Source: Chloroflexota bacterium
GTDB lineage: Bacteria; Chloroflexota; Dehalococcoidia; DSTF01; RBG-16-68-14
Direction of reading: 5' to 3'
DNA length: 64,000 nucleotides
NCBI GenBank assembly: GCA_029262675.1
Contig: JAJCYW010000004.1
Location: 1-64,000 of the forward strand
Below the pieces are notes generated by a model. It worked only from the letters and a program-made list of their open reading frames with translations, was not told where the DNA came from and ran no database searches. This document shows positions 25,086 to 34,180 of the stretch, piece after piece. The number at the start of each line of letters is the position of its first letter. Position 1 is the stretch's first letter. Both the position numbers and the translations under genes were made by a program.

Positions 25086-25837
25086 CGGCCGTCCGCGTCG
25101 CGACGCTCAACCTCTTCAACAAGTCCGGGCGCTGGGCAGAGCGGATGCCGCTCGTCGTCGACCAAATGGTGGCCCTGTCGCCGGATGTCATCGGCCTGCA
25201 AGAAGTCGACCTCACCATCGACCAGGGCATGGCGCTCTGCCGCTTGGTGAACGCGCATCTCGCCGACGAACCGCACTATCGCATCTACCACGTGACGCGG
25301 CCCGGCGTTGCGGCGCACTTCCTGGCGCAGGCGGTGATGACCCGGCTGCCGCTGGAGGCGCACGAAGGTCTCGATCTCCTCTCCTACGAAGGCGTCGCGC
25401 AACGGCTGCGCCTGCGGCTCGCTGGTGGCGAACTTCTGGATTTCTATAACAACCATCTCCATTTCCCGCCGGAGGCGACGCAGGAGCGCCTGGCCCAGGC
25501 CGACAAGATGCTGGCCTGGAGCGAGACGTGGAGCGGCGCGGACGCCACGTGCATCGTCGGCGACTTCAACGCCTACGCAGGCGAACCGACGCTCGACCTG
25601 ATGAAGGCCGACTTCGTTTCAGCGTACGAGAGCGTCCACGGCCACGAGCCCGAGAAGACCTGGCCGACGCCGGTCAACACCTACGACCCCTCGCCACACG
25701 GCTGCCTGGACTACGTCTTCGTGAAGGACGCCGCTGTCACGGACGCATCGCTTGCGTTCGACACGCCGAGCAAGATGGACAAGGACCTCTTCCCCTCCGA
25801 CCACATCGGCGTCATTGCTCTGCTGGAAGTCGGGTAA
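25082..25837 (+). CDS. Endonuclease/exonuclease/phosphatase family protein
   Basis: 251 residues. EEP-fold catalytic residues are visible in order: TLNLFN, LQEVD, YNNHLHF, VGDFNAY, LDYVFV and the terminal SDHIGV. The family hydrolyses phosphodiesters or phosphomonoesters (nucleases, sphingomyelinase-like, inositol phosphatases). No signal peptide is present, so it is cytoplasmic. It is coupled to the PHP phosphoesterase gene. Confidence 0.87.
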   Translation: MTAVRVATLNLFNKSGRWAERMPLVVDQMVALSPDVIGLQEVDLTIDQGMALCRLVNAHLADEPHYRIYHVTRPGVAAHFLAQAVMTRLPLEAHEGLDLLSYEGVAQRLRLRLAGGELLDFYNNHLHFPPEATQERLAQADKMLAWSETWSGADATCIVGDFNAYAGEPTLDLMKADFVSAYESVHGHEPEKTWPTPVNTYDPSPHGCLDYVFVKDAAVTDASLAFDTPSKMDKDLFPSDHIGVIALLEVG

Positions 25838-25865
25838 TCGGCGTATCCAGGCCGGTCGTCCTGTC

Positions 25866-26375
25866 CTAGTACGGCAGGCCCTTTAGCCCTTGGACGCCTT
25901 TTAGCGCTGCGATCTCGCCCCAGTGGCCTGCAGTGTGAGTCGAGACAATGTTCGCGAGGAAGGTGATGGCTGGGACCAACTGGCCGGTCTGCCCGCCGAA
26001 CGTCTTGACTTCCTTCATCAGCTCGTCTTCCGATGCGTTGGCCAGGAACTCGTCTGTCTCTTTGGCTACCGCCGCGGCGAACTCTCGCATCGCCGGCAGG
26101 TCAACCTTCTTCCCAAGGGAGAACGGCGTTGCGTCGCTAACGCCCAGCTTCTCCGTCCAGCCGTCGCGTTCGAGCAGCGGCTGCGTGCCGCGCACGATAC
26201 CGTTCACCAGCGAGTCCTCTGCCATGGCCGCGTGGGCGTACAGCGCGCCGATCGAGTTGATGGCCCACTCATCCGCCTTCTTGTCCAGCGTTTCCTGCGA
26301 GCAATCGGCGATGGTCATCTCCATTAATTGACGCACTTGTTTGAACTGCGCTCGCAGTAGCTCTTGTGCCTTCAT
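25866..26375 (-). CDS. DinB-like four-helix protein
   Basis: 169 residues from the ATG at 26375 (AAAGGA upstream). The helical bundle carries HAAMAEDSLVNG and late HTAGHWGEIAALKGVQG, matching the DinB/YfiT-like metal-binding fold with a His triad. Members include thiol-dependent transferases; the activity here is unknown. Transcribed alone and divergently from the sugar-dehydrogenase gene. Confidence 0.78.
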   Translation of the reverse strand: MKAQELLRAQFKQVRQLMEMTIADCSQETLDKKADEWAINSIGALYAHAAMAEDSLVNGIVRGTQPLLERDGWTEKLGVSDATPFSLGKKVDLPAMREFAAAVAKETDEFLANASEDELMKEVKTFGGQTGQLVPAITFLANIVSTHTAGHWGEIAALKGVQGLKGLPY

Positions 26376-26526
26376 CGCGATTCCTTTCTCGGTTAGGGCT
26401 TCCGTCAACTCCCCGCTGTTTAGACCAACAGATACCGCATATGGACAGGCAGGGTCACGTATTCTAACACGCCGTGAGACGTGATTTCGGCAAGTATTCC
26501 GCTTGCAGGTTGGATATCCTTGCGGA

Positions 26527-27789
26527 GTGAACAACGCTACGCCACTGTTTCACAGGTCCATCCGCAGTGCCGCCGCTATCGGCGCAGTGGTAGCGCTCGC
26601 TGCCGTCATCGCCGCCTGCGGTGGCGAGCCCGGCGGCGACGTTGCGCCAACAGGGACGCCCGGTGCGACCAGCACGACGCAGCCGCCGGCGAGCGCGGCG
26701 ACCGCCGCCACACCGACGCTTCCGCCACCCCCGGCCAACGGCTACCGGCTCGCTCGCATCCTGCCCGACGTGCAACTAGAGGTGATGACGGGCGCCTATG
26801 CCGTACCCGGTGACGACGACGCGATCGTCGTGCTGACGCAGCCGGGTCAGCTTTGGCGCGTGTCGCTGAGCGGTGCCTTTCCCACCACGCTGTTCGGCGA
26901 CCTCTCGGACCGACTCGGGGCCGAGTACGGATGGGAGCAGGGTCTGCTGGGCTTGGCGTTCCCGCCGGATTTCGAGCGCGAGCCCGCCGTATTCGTGTTC
27001 TACTCGGCGTCGGGGCCGAACCGCAACGTCGTCGCTCGGTTCACCGTCGCAGGCAGGGCTATCGACCTCGCGAGCGAGACCAGAATTCTGGAGGTGGCGC
27101 ACCCCTCCACGAATCATAATGGCGGGCAGATCGCGTTCGGGCCAGACGGCTACCTCTACGTTGCGTTGGGTGACGGCGACACGGAGTTTGAGACTGTGGA
27201 CAACGGCCAGGACCTCGCTACGCTGCACGGTTCGATCTTGCGCATAGATCCCACCGAAGGCGGCTACGACGTGCCCGCGGACAATCCATTTGTAGGTGTG
27301 CACGGCGCGCGGCCGGAGATCTATGCGTTCGGCTTACGCAACCCCTGGCGCTTCAGCCTCGATACCGAGACCGGCGATCTCTGGGCCGCCGACGTCGGCG
27401 AGGATCGCTGGGAGGAAATCGACCGCATCATCGCGGGCGGCAACTACGGTTGGAGTCGATACGAGGGGTTTCACTGTCTCAGCCCTCCCGACTGCGATTC
27501 GGCCGGTCTTTCGCCGCCGCGTGCGGAGTACGGCCACGAGGAGGGCTGCTCCATAACCGGCGGCTACGTCTATCGTGGCAATTCTATGCCTGAGCTGGAC
27601 GGCTGGTACGTCTACGGCGACTTCTGCACCGGCTTTATCTGGGCGTTCGATTCACGTTCGGACGGGGAGCCGGTGCGGCTGGCGGAGACGGGGCGGATGA
27701 TCTCGTCGTTTGCGCAGTTCTCTGACGGCGAGATCGTCGCCGTCACGTTCGACTACGCGCTGTACCGCCTCGCCCGCGTGGAGCAATAG
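26527..27789 (+). CDS. PQQ-dependent sugar dehydrogenase-like lipoprotein
   Basis: About 420 residues from a GTG at 26527 (an upstream TTG at 26503 is possible). Lipobox VIAAC follows the signal segment, then a Thr/Pro/Ala linker. The glucose/sorbosone dehydrogenase beta-propeller shows STNHNGGQIAFGPDGYLYVALGDGD (quoted as two parts: STNHNGGQ, then IAFGPDG onward) and AFGLRNPWRFSLD, ADVGEDRWEEID, GGNYGWSRYEG. These are standard signatures of soluble PQQ aldose dehydrogenases and HHIP-like propellers. It is anchored on the outside of the membrane. PQQ synthesis genes are not in the window. Confidence 0.88.
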   Translation: MNNATPLFHRSIRSAAAIGAVVALAAVIAACGGEPGGDVAPTGTPGATSTTQPPASAATAATPTLPPPPANGYRLARILPDVQLEVMTGAYAVPGDDDAIVVLTQPGQLWRVSLSGAFPTTLFGDLSDRLGAEYGWEQGLLGLAFPPDFEREPAVFVFYSASGPNRNVVARFTVAGRAIDLASETRILEVAHPSTNHNGGQIAFGPDGYLYVALGDGDTEFETVDNGQDLATLHGSILRIDPTEGGYDVPADNPFVGVHGARPEIYAFGLRNPWRFSLDTETGDLWAADVGEDRWEEIDRIIAGGNYGWSRYEGFHCLSPPDCDSAGLSPPRAEYGHEEGCSITGGYVYRGNSMPELDGWYVYGDFCTGFIWAFDSRSDGEPVRLAETGRMISSFAQFSDGEIVAVTFDYALYRLARVEQ

Positions 27790-27878
27790 GCGCGCCGCTG
27801 GGGCGACGCGTCTTGCGATCGCTTCGTGCGTGGCCTACAGTGGCCGGAGCGTGAGCGAGCATAGGTGAGGAGACGGCC

Positions 27879-28910
27879 ATGAAAGTGTCAATCGGCGGCG
27901 GCGTCACGCAGGGCGACTGGCGGGAGTCGAGCGACTACATCGTCGAGGCAGAGCGCCTTGGCGTCGACTGCGTCTGGACGGCGGAGGCCTGGGGGACGGA
28001 CGCCGTGACGCCGCTCGGGTACCTGGCGGCGAAGACGTCGACGATGAGGCTCGGCGCGGGCATTATCCAGGCGGGCACGCGCACGCCGGCCCTCGTCGCG
28101 ATGACGGCGATGACGCTCGCGTCGCTCTCGAACGACCGCTTCCTGCTCGGCATGGGCGCCAGCGGCCCCCAAGTCATGGAGGGCTGGCACGGCATCCGCT
28201 TCGACCGGCCCATCCGCCGCATGCGCGAGGTGATCGAGATCGTCCGCCTCGTGTCCCGTGGCGAGCGCTTGGAGTACCACGGTCAGGTCTACGACCTGCC
28301 GCTGCCGGGCGGCGAGGGCAAGGCACTCAAGTCGAGCGCGCCGCCGCAGACGAACATCCCCATCTACCTGGCCACGCTCAGCCCCAAGAGCCTGGAGCTG
28401 ACGGGTGAGATCGCCGATGGCTGGCTGGGCACGTCATTCATGCCGGAGCACGCTAACGTCTTCTTGGAGCACATCGCGGCGGGCGCGAAGAAGGCGGGAC
28501 GTTCGCTGGCCGGCCTCGACCTGCAGGCGGGCGGATTCGTGGCATTCTCCGACGACGTCGAGAAGCTGATCCCGCCGCGCAAGCCCGGCCTGGCGTTCAC
28601 GCTGGGCGCGATGGGTTCGCGCGAGCACAACTTCTACAACGCGGCCTTTCAGCGCGCGGGGTACAAGGACGTGGCGCTGGAAGTGCAGGGCCTCTGGCTG
28701 GACAAGAACCGCCAGGAGGCCGCGGCGCGGGTGCCCGACGAGTTGGTGCAGAAGACGAACCTGCTCGGCACGGAGGCCATGGTTCGCGACCGCATCCGCG
28801 CCTACGCGGCCGCCGGCGTCACCACCCTCCGCGTCGATCCCGCGGGCGACGACATGGCGGGCAAGCTGGAGACGCTGGGCCGCGTGATGGACCTGGTGAA
28901 GGACGTCTAA
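27879..28910 (+). CDS. LLM-class flavin/F420-dependent oxidoreductase
   Basis: 343 residues, with GTGAGGAG before the ATG. A TIM barrel with AERLGVDCVWTAEAWG, LGAGIIQAGTR, RFLLGMGASGP and a late GVTTLRVDP region is typical of the luciferase-like monooxygenase / F420-dependent reductase superfamily (methylene-H4MPT-reductase-like branch). It could be an F420 enzyme or an FMN monooxygenase; sequence alone does not decide. Single gene. Confidence 0.9.
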   Translation: MKVSIGGGVTQGDWRESSDYIVEAERLGVDCVWTAEAWGTDAVTPLGYLAAKTSTMRLGAGIIQAGTRTPALVAMTAMTLASLSNDRFLLGMGASGPQVMEGWHGIRFDRPIRRMREVIEIVRLVSRGERLEYHGQVYDLPLPGGEGKALKSSAPPQTNIPIYLATLSPKSLELTGEIADGWLGTSFMPEHANVFLEHIAAGAKKAGRSLAGLDLQAGGFVAFSDDVEKLIPPRKPGLAFTLGAMGSREHNFYNAAFQRAGYKDVALEVQGLWLDKNRQEAAARVPDELVQKTNLLGTEAMVRDRIRAYAAAGVTTLRVDPAGDDMAGKLETLGRVMDLVKDV

Positions 28911-28929
28911 CGCGCCGCTGTGCGTGGGC

Positions 28930-30687
28930 TCACTCGAACCGGACGCCAAACAGACCCCCTTGCTCGGTTTCATCGGTCAGTGTGACAGCGAGAGTGTGTT
29001 CGTCGACATCAAACCCGCCCGGGTACGCGCTGGGGAGATCGTCGGAGTTTATCGTGACGATGTATTGAAACCCATGCTCTTTTGCCGCCGCCGCCCCGTA
29101 CACGAGAGCACGGGCAATCTGCCGCTCGTCAACACCGTCGAACAAGTGGCTGTCATGAATCAGGAAACCTGGGCCTGACCCACGTTCGGCCCAAACGCGC
29201 ATTAGCATCATGTCAAAACAGTAAATCTGCATGTTGCTTATGCCGCGGCTGCGGTCGCCAAATACCGAGACAGCGAACGACGGGCCAGTCTCTGCTTCTT
29301 CAATGACTAAGCTGCCGGCGTCCTCATATAGAGAGGATGACACCTCCTCGAAAGCAGTGATTGCGGCTGTGAGCTTACCGCCCTGTTCGCGATAGTCTTG
29401 CTGCAGTCGCAGAAACAGCGCGTTCCGCTCGAGTTCAAGCTGGGTCTTGTCCCCTTCGATCTGTTCTGCAGCCTCGAGTCTCCGGCGCGTGACCTCCCCA
29501 TCCGCCTCAATCCTCGACAGCTCGGCTTGGAGACCTACGAATTGGTCTAGCGCGCCACGTGTATTGAGCATGACCATGATCTGTTGACGGCGCCCGTCCA
29601 TCCGCGCCTTCTGGGCTTCTCGTTGCCTGATTCGAGCGTTGGCAGCTTCGACCTCACCTGAGAGATACAACGACCGATTCTCAATCACAGAATCGTGGAA
29701 GTCCCGTACCTCGCTGTAGCGGCGCACCGTCAGATCTGGCAGCGAAATTCCCATGTCTTCATAGAGACGTTCGACGTCCTGATGTGTGGGTGGCGCCTCC
29801 GCGGCTGTTGACGCCTCTAACTGCTCTACAAGCTGTTTGTCGAGCACATTGTCATTAGATAGCCCAGCTATCTGGCGCGCCAGGCCAGATGCTTCTGCCT
29901 CGAGTTGGCGATATTGCGGCAGCACTTGGAACTGGTCAGTCACCTCACGCTGTTGGCGCGCTCGGTCTTCGAGTAGTGCGAGTTCGGTGCGAAGCTCACC
30001 GGCGCTTCCCAGTACTGGTCCGAGCGTGCCTTCGTTCCCCGCACGCTTCAATTCCGCGAGCGACTTCTCCCGTTGACGGAGTACCTGCAGTTGTTGGGGA
30101 ATGGTCCAATCTGTGCCAATCAAGAAAGAAACTGCGACCTGCTGATCCCAGGTAAGCTGCTGCTCCGATTGCTTGAACGGGCGTCTAAAGCCACCAGCGC
30201 GTTCTCTTCGTGCGAAGTACGAGAATAAAGACCGGAAAGTAGGAGAGAACTTGCCGGGAGTCTCGCCACCCGGTTCCAAGCCAAGACCGAACATTAACTC
30301 CCCGAGAAGTGCTCGCCACGTGACGTTAGGCAGAGATGCTTCTCCATCTGCCACGTCAGGTCTTGTACGCCAAGTGTCAAAATTACCATCCAGAAAAATG
30401 CGACCATGCTGCGAACCGGTTCTCCTTGCCTCTATGGTCTCTCCAGCCAAATCGAAGGTCAGACCGAATTCATATCCTTCAAGTGCATCGCCCCTAAATG
30501 GAGATGACGGCCGCATGTCTGCCCCAAGGACTGCGTGGACAATTTCGATGAGCGACGTCTTCCCGGTTCTGTTCCTAGTATCTAGTCCTGTAGCCCCTGG
30601 CCTCTGTTCCGCCAGCAAGATGTTGAGTCCTTCAAGCAGCTCAAGCTCTTTGAAGCTAGGGAGCGAGCTAAACACGCGATGAATCAC
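28930..30687 (-). CDS. ABC-three-component (ABC-3C) system ATPase, DUF2326 type
   Basis: 585 residues. A P-loop (NRTGKTSL, about residue 42) is near the N-terminus and a long coiled coil fills about 200-460. A C-terminal nucleotide-binding half has signature-like SNMQIYCFD and a Walker B-like GFLIHDSHLFDGVDERQ. This SMC/RecF-like arrangement is the DUF2326 ATPase of ABC-3C conflict systems, thought to sense invading nucleic acid or stress and license an effector. The gene overlaps the middle-component gene by 4 bp. The region is visibly more AT-rich than its neighbours, as expected for acquired defence genes. Confidence 0.85.
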   Translation of the reverse strand: MIHRVFSSLPSFKELELLEGLNILLAEQRPGATGLDTRNRTGKTSLIEIVHAVLGADMRPSSPFRGDALEGYEFGLTFDLAGETIEARRTGSQHGRIFLDGNFDTWRTRPDVADGEASLPNVTWRALLGELMFGLGLEPGGETPGKFSPTFRSLFSYFARRERAGGFRRPFKQSEQQLTWDQQVAVSFLIGTDWTIPQQLQVLRQREKSLAELKRAGNEGTLGPVLGSAGELRTELALLEDRARQQREVTDQFQVLPQYRQLEAEASGLARQIAGLSNDNVLDKQLVEQLEASTAAEAPPTHQDVERLYEDMGISLPDLTVRRYSEVRDFHDSVIENRSLYLSGEVEAANARIRQREAQKARMDGRRQQIMVMLNTRGALDQFVGLQAELSRIEADGEVTRRRLEAAEQIEGDKTQLELERNALFLRLQQDYREQGGKLTAAITAFEEVSSSLYEDAGSLVIEEAETGPSFAVSVFGDRSRGISNMQIYCFDMMLMRVWAERGSGPGFLIHDSHLFDGVDERQIARALVYGAAAAKEHGFQYIVTINSDDLPSAYPGGFDVDEHTLAVTLTDETEQGGLFGVRFE

Positions 30688-30926
30688 TGCGTTCGCCTCA
30701 ACCTGCCGTCCGCCAGCTCGATTGCTCCCAAAGCGAACAGCAAGTCCAACGCCAGAACGAACCAGTCAAATCCAAGAGTGGTCGCGCCGCCCCCGACGCC
30801 ACGGTCACTCCGGGCAGCATGCCAGAGTGACGAGACGGTGCGCGGCGCTCCCAGGAACTGACCAAGTTCCCCAGCCACAGTTAGAAGAGCCCTGTCTTCA
30901 GGCAAGTGCTTAGTTGGCAGGAGCAT
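30684..30926 (-). CDS. ABC-3C system middle component (type 6-like)
   Basis: 80 residues from the ATG at 30926. PTKHLPEDRALL at the start, VSSLWHAAR, and a hydrophobic FDWFVLALDLLFALGAIEL end match the small winged-helix-like middle component that bridges ATPase and effector. It overlaps the effector gene by 17 bp and the ATPase gene by 4 bp. A longer in-frame start at 31064 would run deep into the effector gene and is unlikely. Confidence 0.75.
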   Translation of the reverse strand: MLLPTKHLPEDRALLTVAGELGQFLGAPRTVSSLWHAARSDRGVGGGATTLGFDWFVLALDLLFALGAIELADGRLRRTQ

Positions 30927-31851
30927 CGGCAGGTCGTTCGAATATGTCGCATTCTTCAAAGAAGTACGCCAGAACCGCAAGGACAGCTGCCTCACGTTCA
31001 GCCAGGCCCTTCTGATCGCCTCCAGTGAATCTCCACAGTGCAGTGAATATCCCGTCAGGATCATTCATGGTGGCTTGCAGTTCTTGGTACTTCATCCTGA
31101 ACGTCTCCGCGGTAGCATCCCCGAGAGTCGCATCATAGTGTCTGGCAAGGAACTTGCGTACAGCCTGAGACCGGATCATTCCGAACTTCAATAGTTCGGC
31201 TACATCCGGCGAAAGTCCGTTGGCGTTGATCTTGTCTTGCGGGACCGGGAGCACCTCGGCGTCAGCCGCTGGGCGTTGGCGGGCGACTGCCTCGATAACG
31301 GGCTGGATTTCCTCGTAACCGAGGTCTACCATCATTTGCGGCGTCGGCGCGGATCCCAAGAATGCAGCCAGGTCGGTCTCCTCGAGTTCGAAGCAGACGT
31401 TCCGGAGTTCTGGGAAACCCCACTGCTTGACCTGCAAATTGAGTTTCTGTTCGGCGTCAAGCTCCTGCAGCCGGTGGAAGACATCCGCGGGTAGGCCGTG
31501 GTACGAGTTGTGCACAAAAGTCCAGGTGTGGAAGTACTCCTCCCAATAGGGCAGACACCCAGCAAAATCAGCGTCGATCTTCTTAATAGTCTCCTTCGCA
31601 GCCATCTCTGCGGGTGCATAGACTTGAAAGACTGTACGCTGAGATCCGAGGTAACCGTCGCTCTTACGGTCACCGTGCCTGCCCCAGGGAAGAATCCGCT
31701 GAAAGTCATCCGGAAACCTGAACTCCATTAGCTCACTGAAGAAGTCCTGGAAAGCGGTACCCCTCAGTTCAAGAAAGCGGGCCCTAAAAACCGCTTCCCA
31801 GTACGCCCTCTGTGGCGTTGGGCTCTCCTCAGTGATGAATTGGCTCGCCAC
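30910..31851 (-). CDS. ABC-3C system effector (nuclease-like N-terminus plus ABC-3C C-terminal domain)
   Basis: 313 residues from a GTG at 31851. The first about 120 residues include GRHGDRKSDGYL then VFQVYAP, which reads like a restriction-endonuclease-type core (acidic residues and K/Q on adjacent strands). The C-terminal half is helical and matches the conserved ABC-3C terminal domain that docks to the middle component and ATPase. The expected role is nucleic-acid cleavage or host shutdown on triggering. It is the first gene of the operon, about 215 bp downstream of tRNA-Glu. The nuclease assignment is by motif only. Confidence 0.7.
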   Translation of the reverse strand: MASQFITEESPTPQRAYWEAVFRARFLELRGTAFQDFFSELMEFRFPDDFQRILPWGRHGDRKSDGYLGSQRTVFQVYAPAEMAAKETIKKIDADFAGCLPYWEEYFHTWTFVHNSYHGLPADVFHRLQELDAEQKLNLQVKQWGFPELRNVCFELEETDLAAFLGSAPTPQMMVDLGYEEIQPVIEAVARQRPAADAEVLPVPQDKINANGLSPDVAELLKFGMIRSQAVRKFLARHYDATLGDATAETFRMKYQELQATMNDPDGIFTALWRFTGGDQKGLAEREAAVLAVLAYFFEECDIFERPADAPAN

Positions 31852-32065
31852 GACCCTATATGATAGCGCTTAGGCTCCACGCAACAAAGCTCATGGCGGG
31901 CCTCGGCAGACTCTCCGGCCGCTACAGGCTAAGCCCTACTTATCGATATCAGGCAGAATAGGAGCTTACCAGCCTAATGCGAAGAGGGCCGCGTCACCAG
32001 TGCAAGGCCAGCACTTCGGACTGCCCCGCAACCCAGCCGATGGCGGCAATTTCGTATCTGAATAG

Positions 32066-32141
32066 TGGTACCCCCACGGAGATTCGAACTCCGGTTTCCA
32101 CCTTGAAAGGGTGGCGTCCTGGTCCCCTAGACGATGGGGGC
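32066..32141 (-). tRNA. tRNA-Glu (TTC)
   Basis: Read on the minus strand, the acceptor GCCCCCA pairs with TGGGGGT. The anticodon stem CCACC/GGTGG encloses CTTTCAA, giving anticodon TTC. The T-arm CGGAG/CTCCG is perfect, the discriminator is A, and CCA is encoded at 32068-32066. The ABC-3C operon begins directly downstream of its 3' end. Confidence 0.95.
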
Positions 32142-32150
32142 ATGCGCGCG

Positions 32151-32180
32151 GGCGCGTTCGTTGAACGCGCCTCAAGTATA
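32151..32180 (-). promoter_or_regulatory. tRNA-Glu upstream region: -10 TATACT and a 9-bp inverted repeat
   Basis: TATACT on the minus strand (32180-32175) is a likely -10. Between it and the tRNA is an inverted repeat GGCGCGTTC/GAACGCGCC (32151-32159 with 32163-32171). No convincing -35 is visible. Confidence 0.35.
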
Positions 32181-32208
32181 CCAACCGTTCGCGCTGTGAA
32201 CCCGCCCG

Positions 32209-33636
32209 CTACGGCGAGGGCCTCGCCGGCAGCGATCGCAGCCGCCCCAGCAGCGTCCCCCCGATTCGGGGCGCGGCGGCTCGGACGCCGCCGATGGCTG
32301 CGGCGCAGCCGCCTACGGCGGCGATAATCAGTAGCGGGTAGAGCGGCATGTGGTAACGCGGCTCTCCGAGGAACGCCATGTGGAACAGCGTCCACAGCAC
32401 GACGACCGTCACGGGCAGCAGCCGGGCGGCGGCGTCGCGGGGCGCGACGCCGGCGCGACGCCCGTCGGCGCGACGCACCCAGAACGGCAGGGTGAGCACC
32501 GCCGCGAAGACGAGCGCGTACCATGCGACGTCCAGCACCCAGCGTAGCGCGCTCTCCATTCCCTCCGGCTCTAGCGGCGTCGCGCCGAGCGTTGTCAGGA
32601 ACGGGATCACCGTCGAATCGGATCGGTAGAGGTGGTAGGTCTTGAGGCCGGCGAGTCGCACCTCATCGACCGGGTGCGTGAGCGCGTAGTCGATGGCCAG
32701 GTCTGTGTACTCGCGATAGCCGCGCACCTCCCACTCCGGGTGGTAGAGCGATTCCCACATCCGGAAGCCGCCAACGTCGTCGTCCGTCCATTTCGTCGTG
32801 CCTATCGACTCGGCGTTGTGGCCGACGCGCAAGGCGGCGCCGGAGTTCGTCGAGATCGGGATGAAGGCGTGCATTTCCACTGCGTTGCGGACCGTCCAGG
32901 GAGCGACGACGGCCACGGCGACGACCGCAGCGATCGCCACCCCGCGTATCGCCGGTCGCCAGCCGCTCTGCATCAGCCAGGTGACGCCGGCGATGGGGAA
33001 GAGCAGCGCTCCTTGTCCGCGCGTCAGCGTCGCGAGGCCGGCCAGGAAGCCGAGGGCGACGAGGGGCAGCCAGTTCCGCTCGCCGTCCGGCGAGACGCTG
33101 ACGATGAGGAGCAGCGCGGCGCTGAAGATCAGTCCGAAGAGCGGCTCGGGGAATAACAGCGGTGTACCTGCGATGACGTTGGGAAACACCGCGAACAGCA
33201 GCGCGGATATCAGGCCGGCGCGGTGGTCGAAGATGCGGCGGCCGAGCGCGTAGACGAAGGGCACGGTGGCGGCGCTCAACACAGCGTTCAACACCTGCGC
33301 CGAAGTGATGCTCTCGCCGGTGACCGTAAACAGCGCGCCCAATGCGAACGGATAGCCCGGCGGCCAGAACGCCGTTGGCTCGCCGGGGCCGGGGATCTCC
33401 CACAGCTCGTTGCGGTCGGCGACGAAGCCGAAGCCCTCCGAGATGTTGATGCCGACGACGTAGTACCAGTGGGGATCGCCGCCAAGCGGGATCGTATCGG
33501 TGTAGAACACCCAGATCAGCCGCAGGGCCAGGGCGAGCAGGCTAATGCCGCCGAGCCAGACCGCCAGTGGCGTGACGCGCAGGCCCTCCAACCGCAGGTG
33601 CGGCAGCGACAACGTCAGCGTCGGCAGGGCGCGCAC
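32209..33636 (-). CDS. GT39-like membrane glycosyltransferase
   Basis: 475 residues from a GTG, with about ten to twelve transmembrane helices. An early extracytoplasmic loop holds LGGDPHWYYVVGINISEGFGF, the acidic catalytic-loop pattern of ArnT/PMT-type (GT-C) enzymes using polyprenyl-phosphate sugars (quoted span is one residue over twenty only if extended; the core is GGDPHWY). WPPGYPF and RRIFDHRAGL follow, typical of the family. It probably glycosylates an envelope lipid or protein. It starts 8 bp after the pentapeptide-repeat gene on the same strand. Confidence 0.83.
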   Translation of the reverse strand: MRALPTLTLSLPHLRLEGLRVTPLAVWLGGISLLALALRLIWVFYTDTIPLGGDPHWYYVVGINISEGFGFVADRNELWEIPGPGEPTAFWPPGYPFALGALFTVTGESITSAQVLNAVLSAATVPFVYALGRRIFDHRAGLISALLFAVFPNVIAGTPLLFPEPLFGLIFSAALLLIVSVSPDGERNWLPLVALGFLAGLATLTRGQGALLFPIAGVTWLMQSGWRPAIRGVAIAAVVAVAVVAPWTVRNAVEMHAFIPISTNSGAALRVGHNAESIGTTKWTDDDVGGFRMWESLYHPEWEVRGYREYTDLAIDYALTHPVDEVRLAGLKTYHLYRSDSTVIPFLTTLGATPLEPEGMESALRWVLDVAWYALVFAAVLTLPFWVRRADGRRAGVAPRDAAARLLPVTVVVLWTLFHMAFLGEPRYHMPLYPLLIIAAVGGCAAAIGGVRAAAPRIGGTLLGRLRSLPARPSP

Positions 33637-33644
33637 CGAACGCC

Positions 33645-34130
33645 TCAGTCCGAAGCGTTGGGCGGAGTGTTGAGATTGTCGCGCGGGACGATATCGTACC
33701 GCACCTGCCAGTCCGGGTTGAGGTTGATCATCTCCAGGATACGCTCCAACTCCTCACGCTCCCAGCGAGCGTCCTGAAACGTGGCGGGTGCGATACACAT
33801 GCGCTGGTTTCCGACGCCGATCGCGTCCAGCTTCGCTCCGCGCAGGTCGGCGCCGGCCAGCGTCGTCCGGTGCATGTTGGCGGCGCGCAGGTCGGCGCCA
33901 CGGAGGTCGCATTCGCGCAGGTCGGCGGAGTTGAGGGTCGTATTGCGCAGATCGGCGTCGCGGAGGTCGGCGCCGCGCAGCCTGGCGCCTTTCAGGTTCG
34001 TGTCGCGCAGGTCGATGCCCTGGAGGTCGGCGCCGGTCAGGTCCAGCGACGCCTTCCTGCTCTCGGCGGCGAACGCGTTGACCGCCTCCGTGCCACTGCG
34101 GACCAGGGCCACGTGTTCTGGATCGGCCAT
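33645..34130 (-). CDS. Pentapeptide-repeat protein
   Basis: 161 residues. About 14 consecutive A(D/N)LxX-type pentapeptides (residues about 28-105; for example ADLRDADLRN, ADLRGAKL) build a quadrilateral beta-helix. The C-terminal about 50 residues are non-repetitive. The function is unknown; some relatives mimic DNA and bind gyrase. No signal peptide, so cytoplasmic. It lies upstream of the GT39-like gene. Confidence 0.88.
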   Translation of the reverse strand: MADPEHVALVRSGTEAVNAFAAESRKASLDLTGADLQGIDLRDTNLKGARLRGADLRDADLRNTTLNSADLRECDLRGADLRAANMHRTTLAGADLRGAKLDAIGVGNQRMCIAPATFQDARWEREELERILEMINLNPDWQVRYDIVPRDNLNTPPNASD

Positions 34131-34180
34131 GATCTCCTACGCCCGCGACTCGTGCCGCGAAGCGGCGCGGGTCATGCCGT

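Noticed and set aside
28905..28935. Search for a tRNA-Glu 3'-end duplicate at the far edge of the ABC-3C operon
   Set aside because: No matching sequence was seen, so an att-flanked island cannot be claimed from this window.
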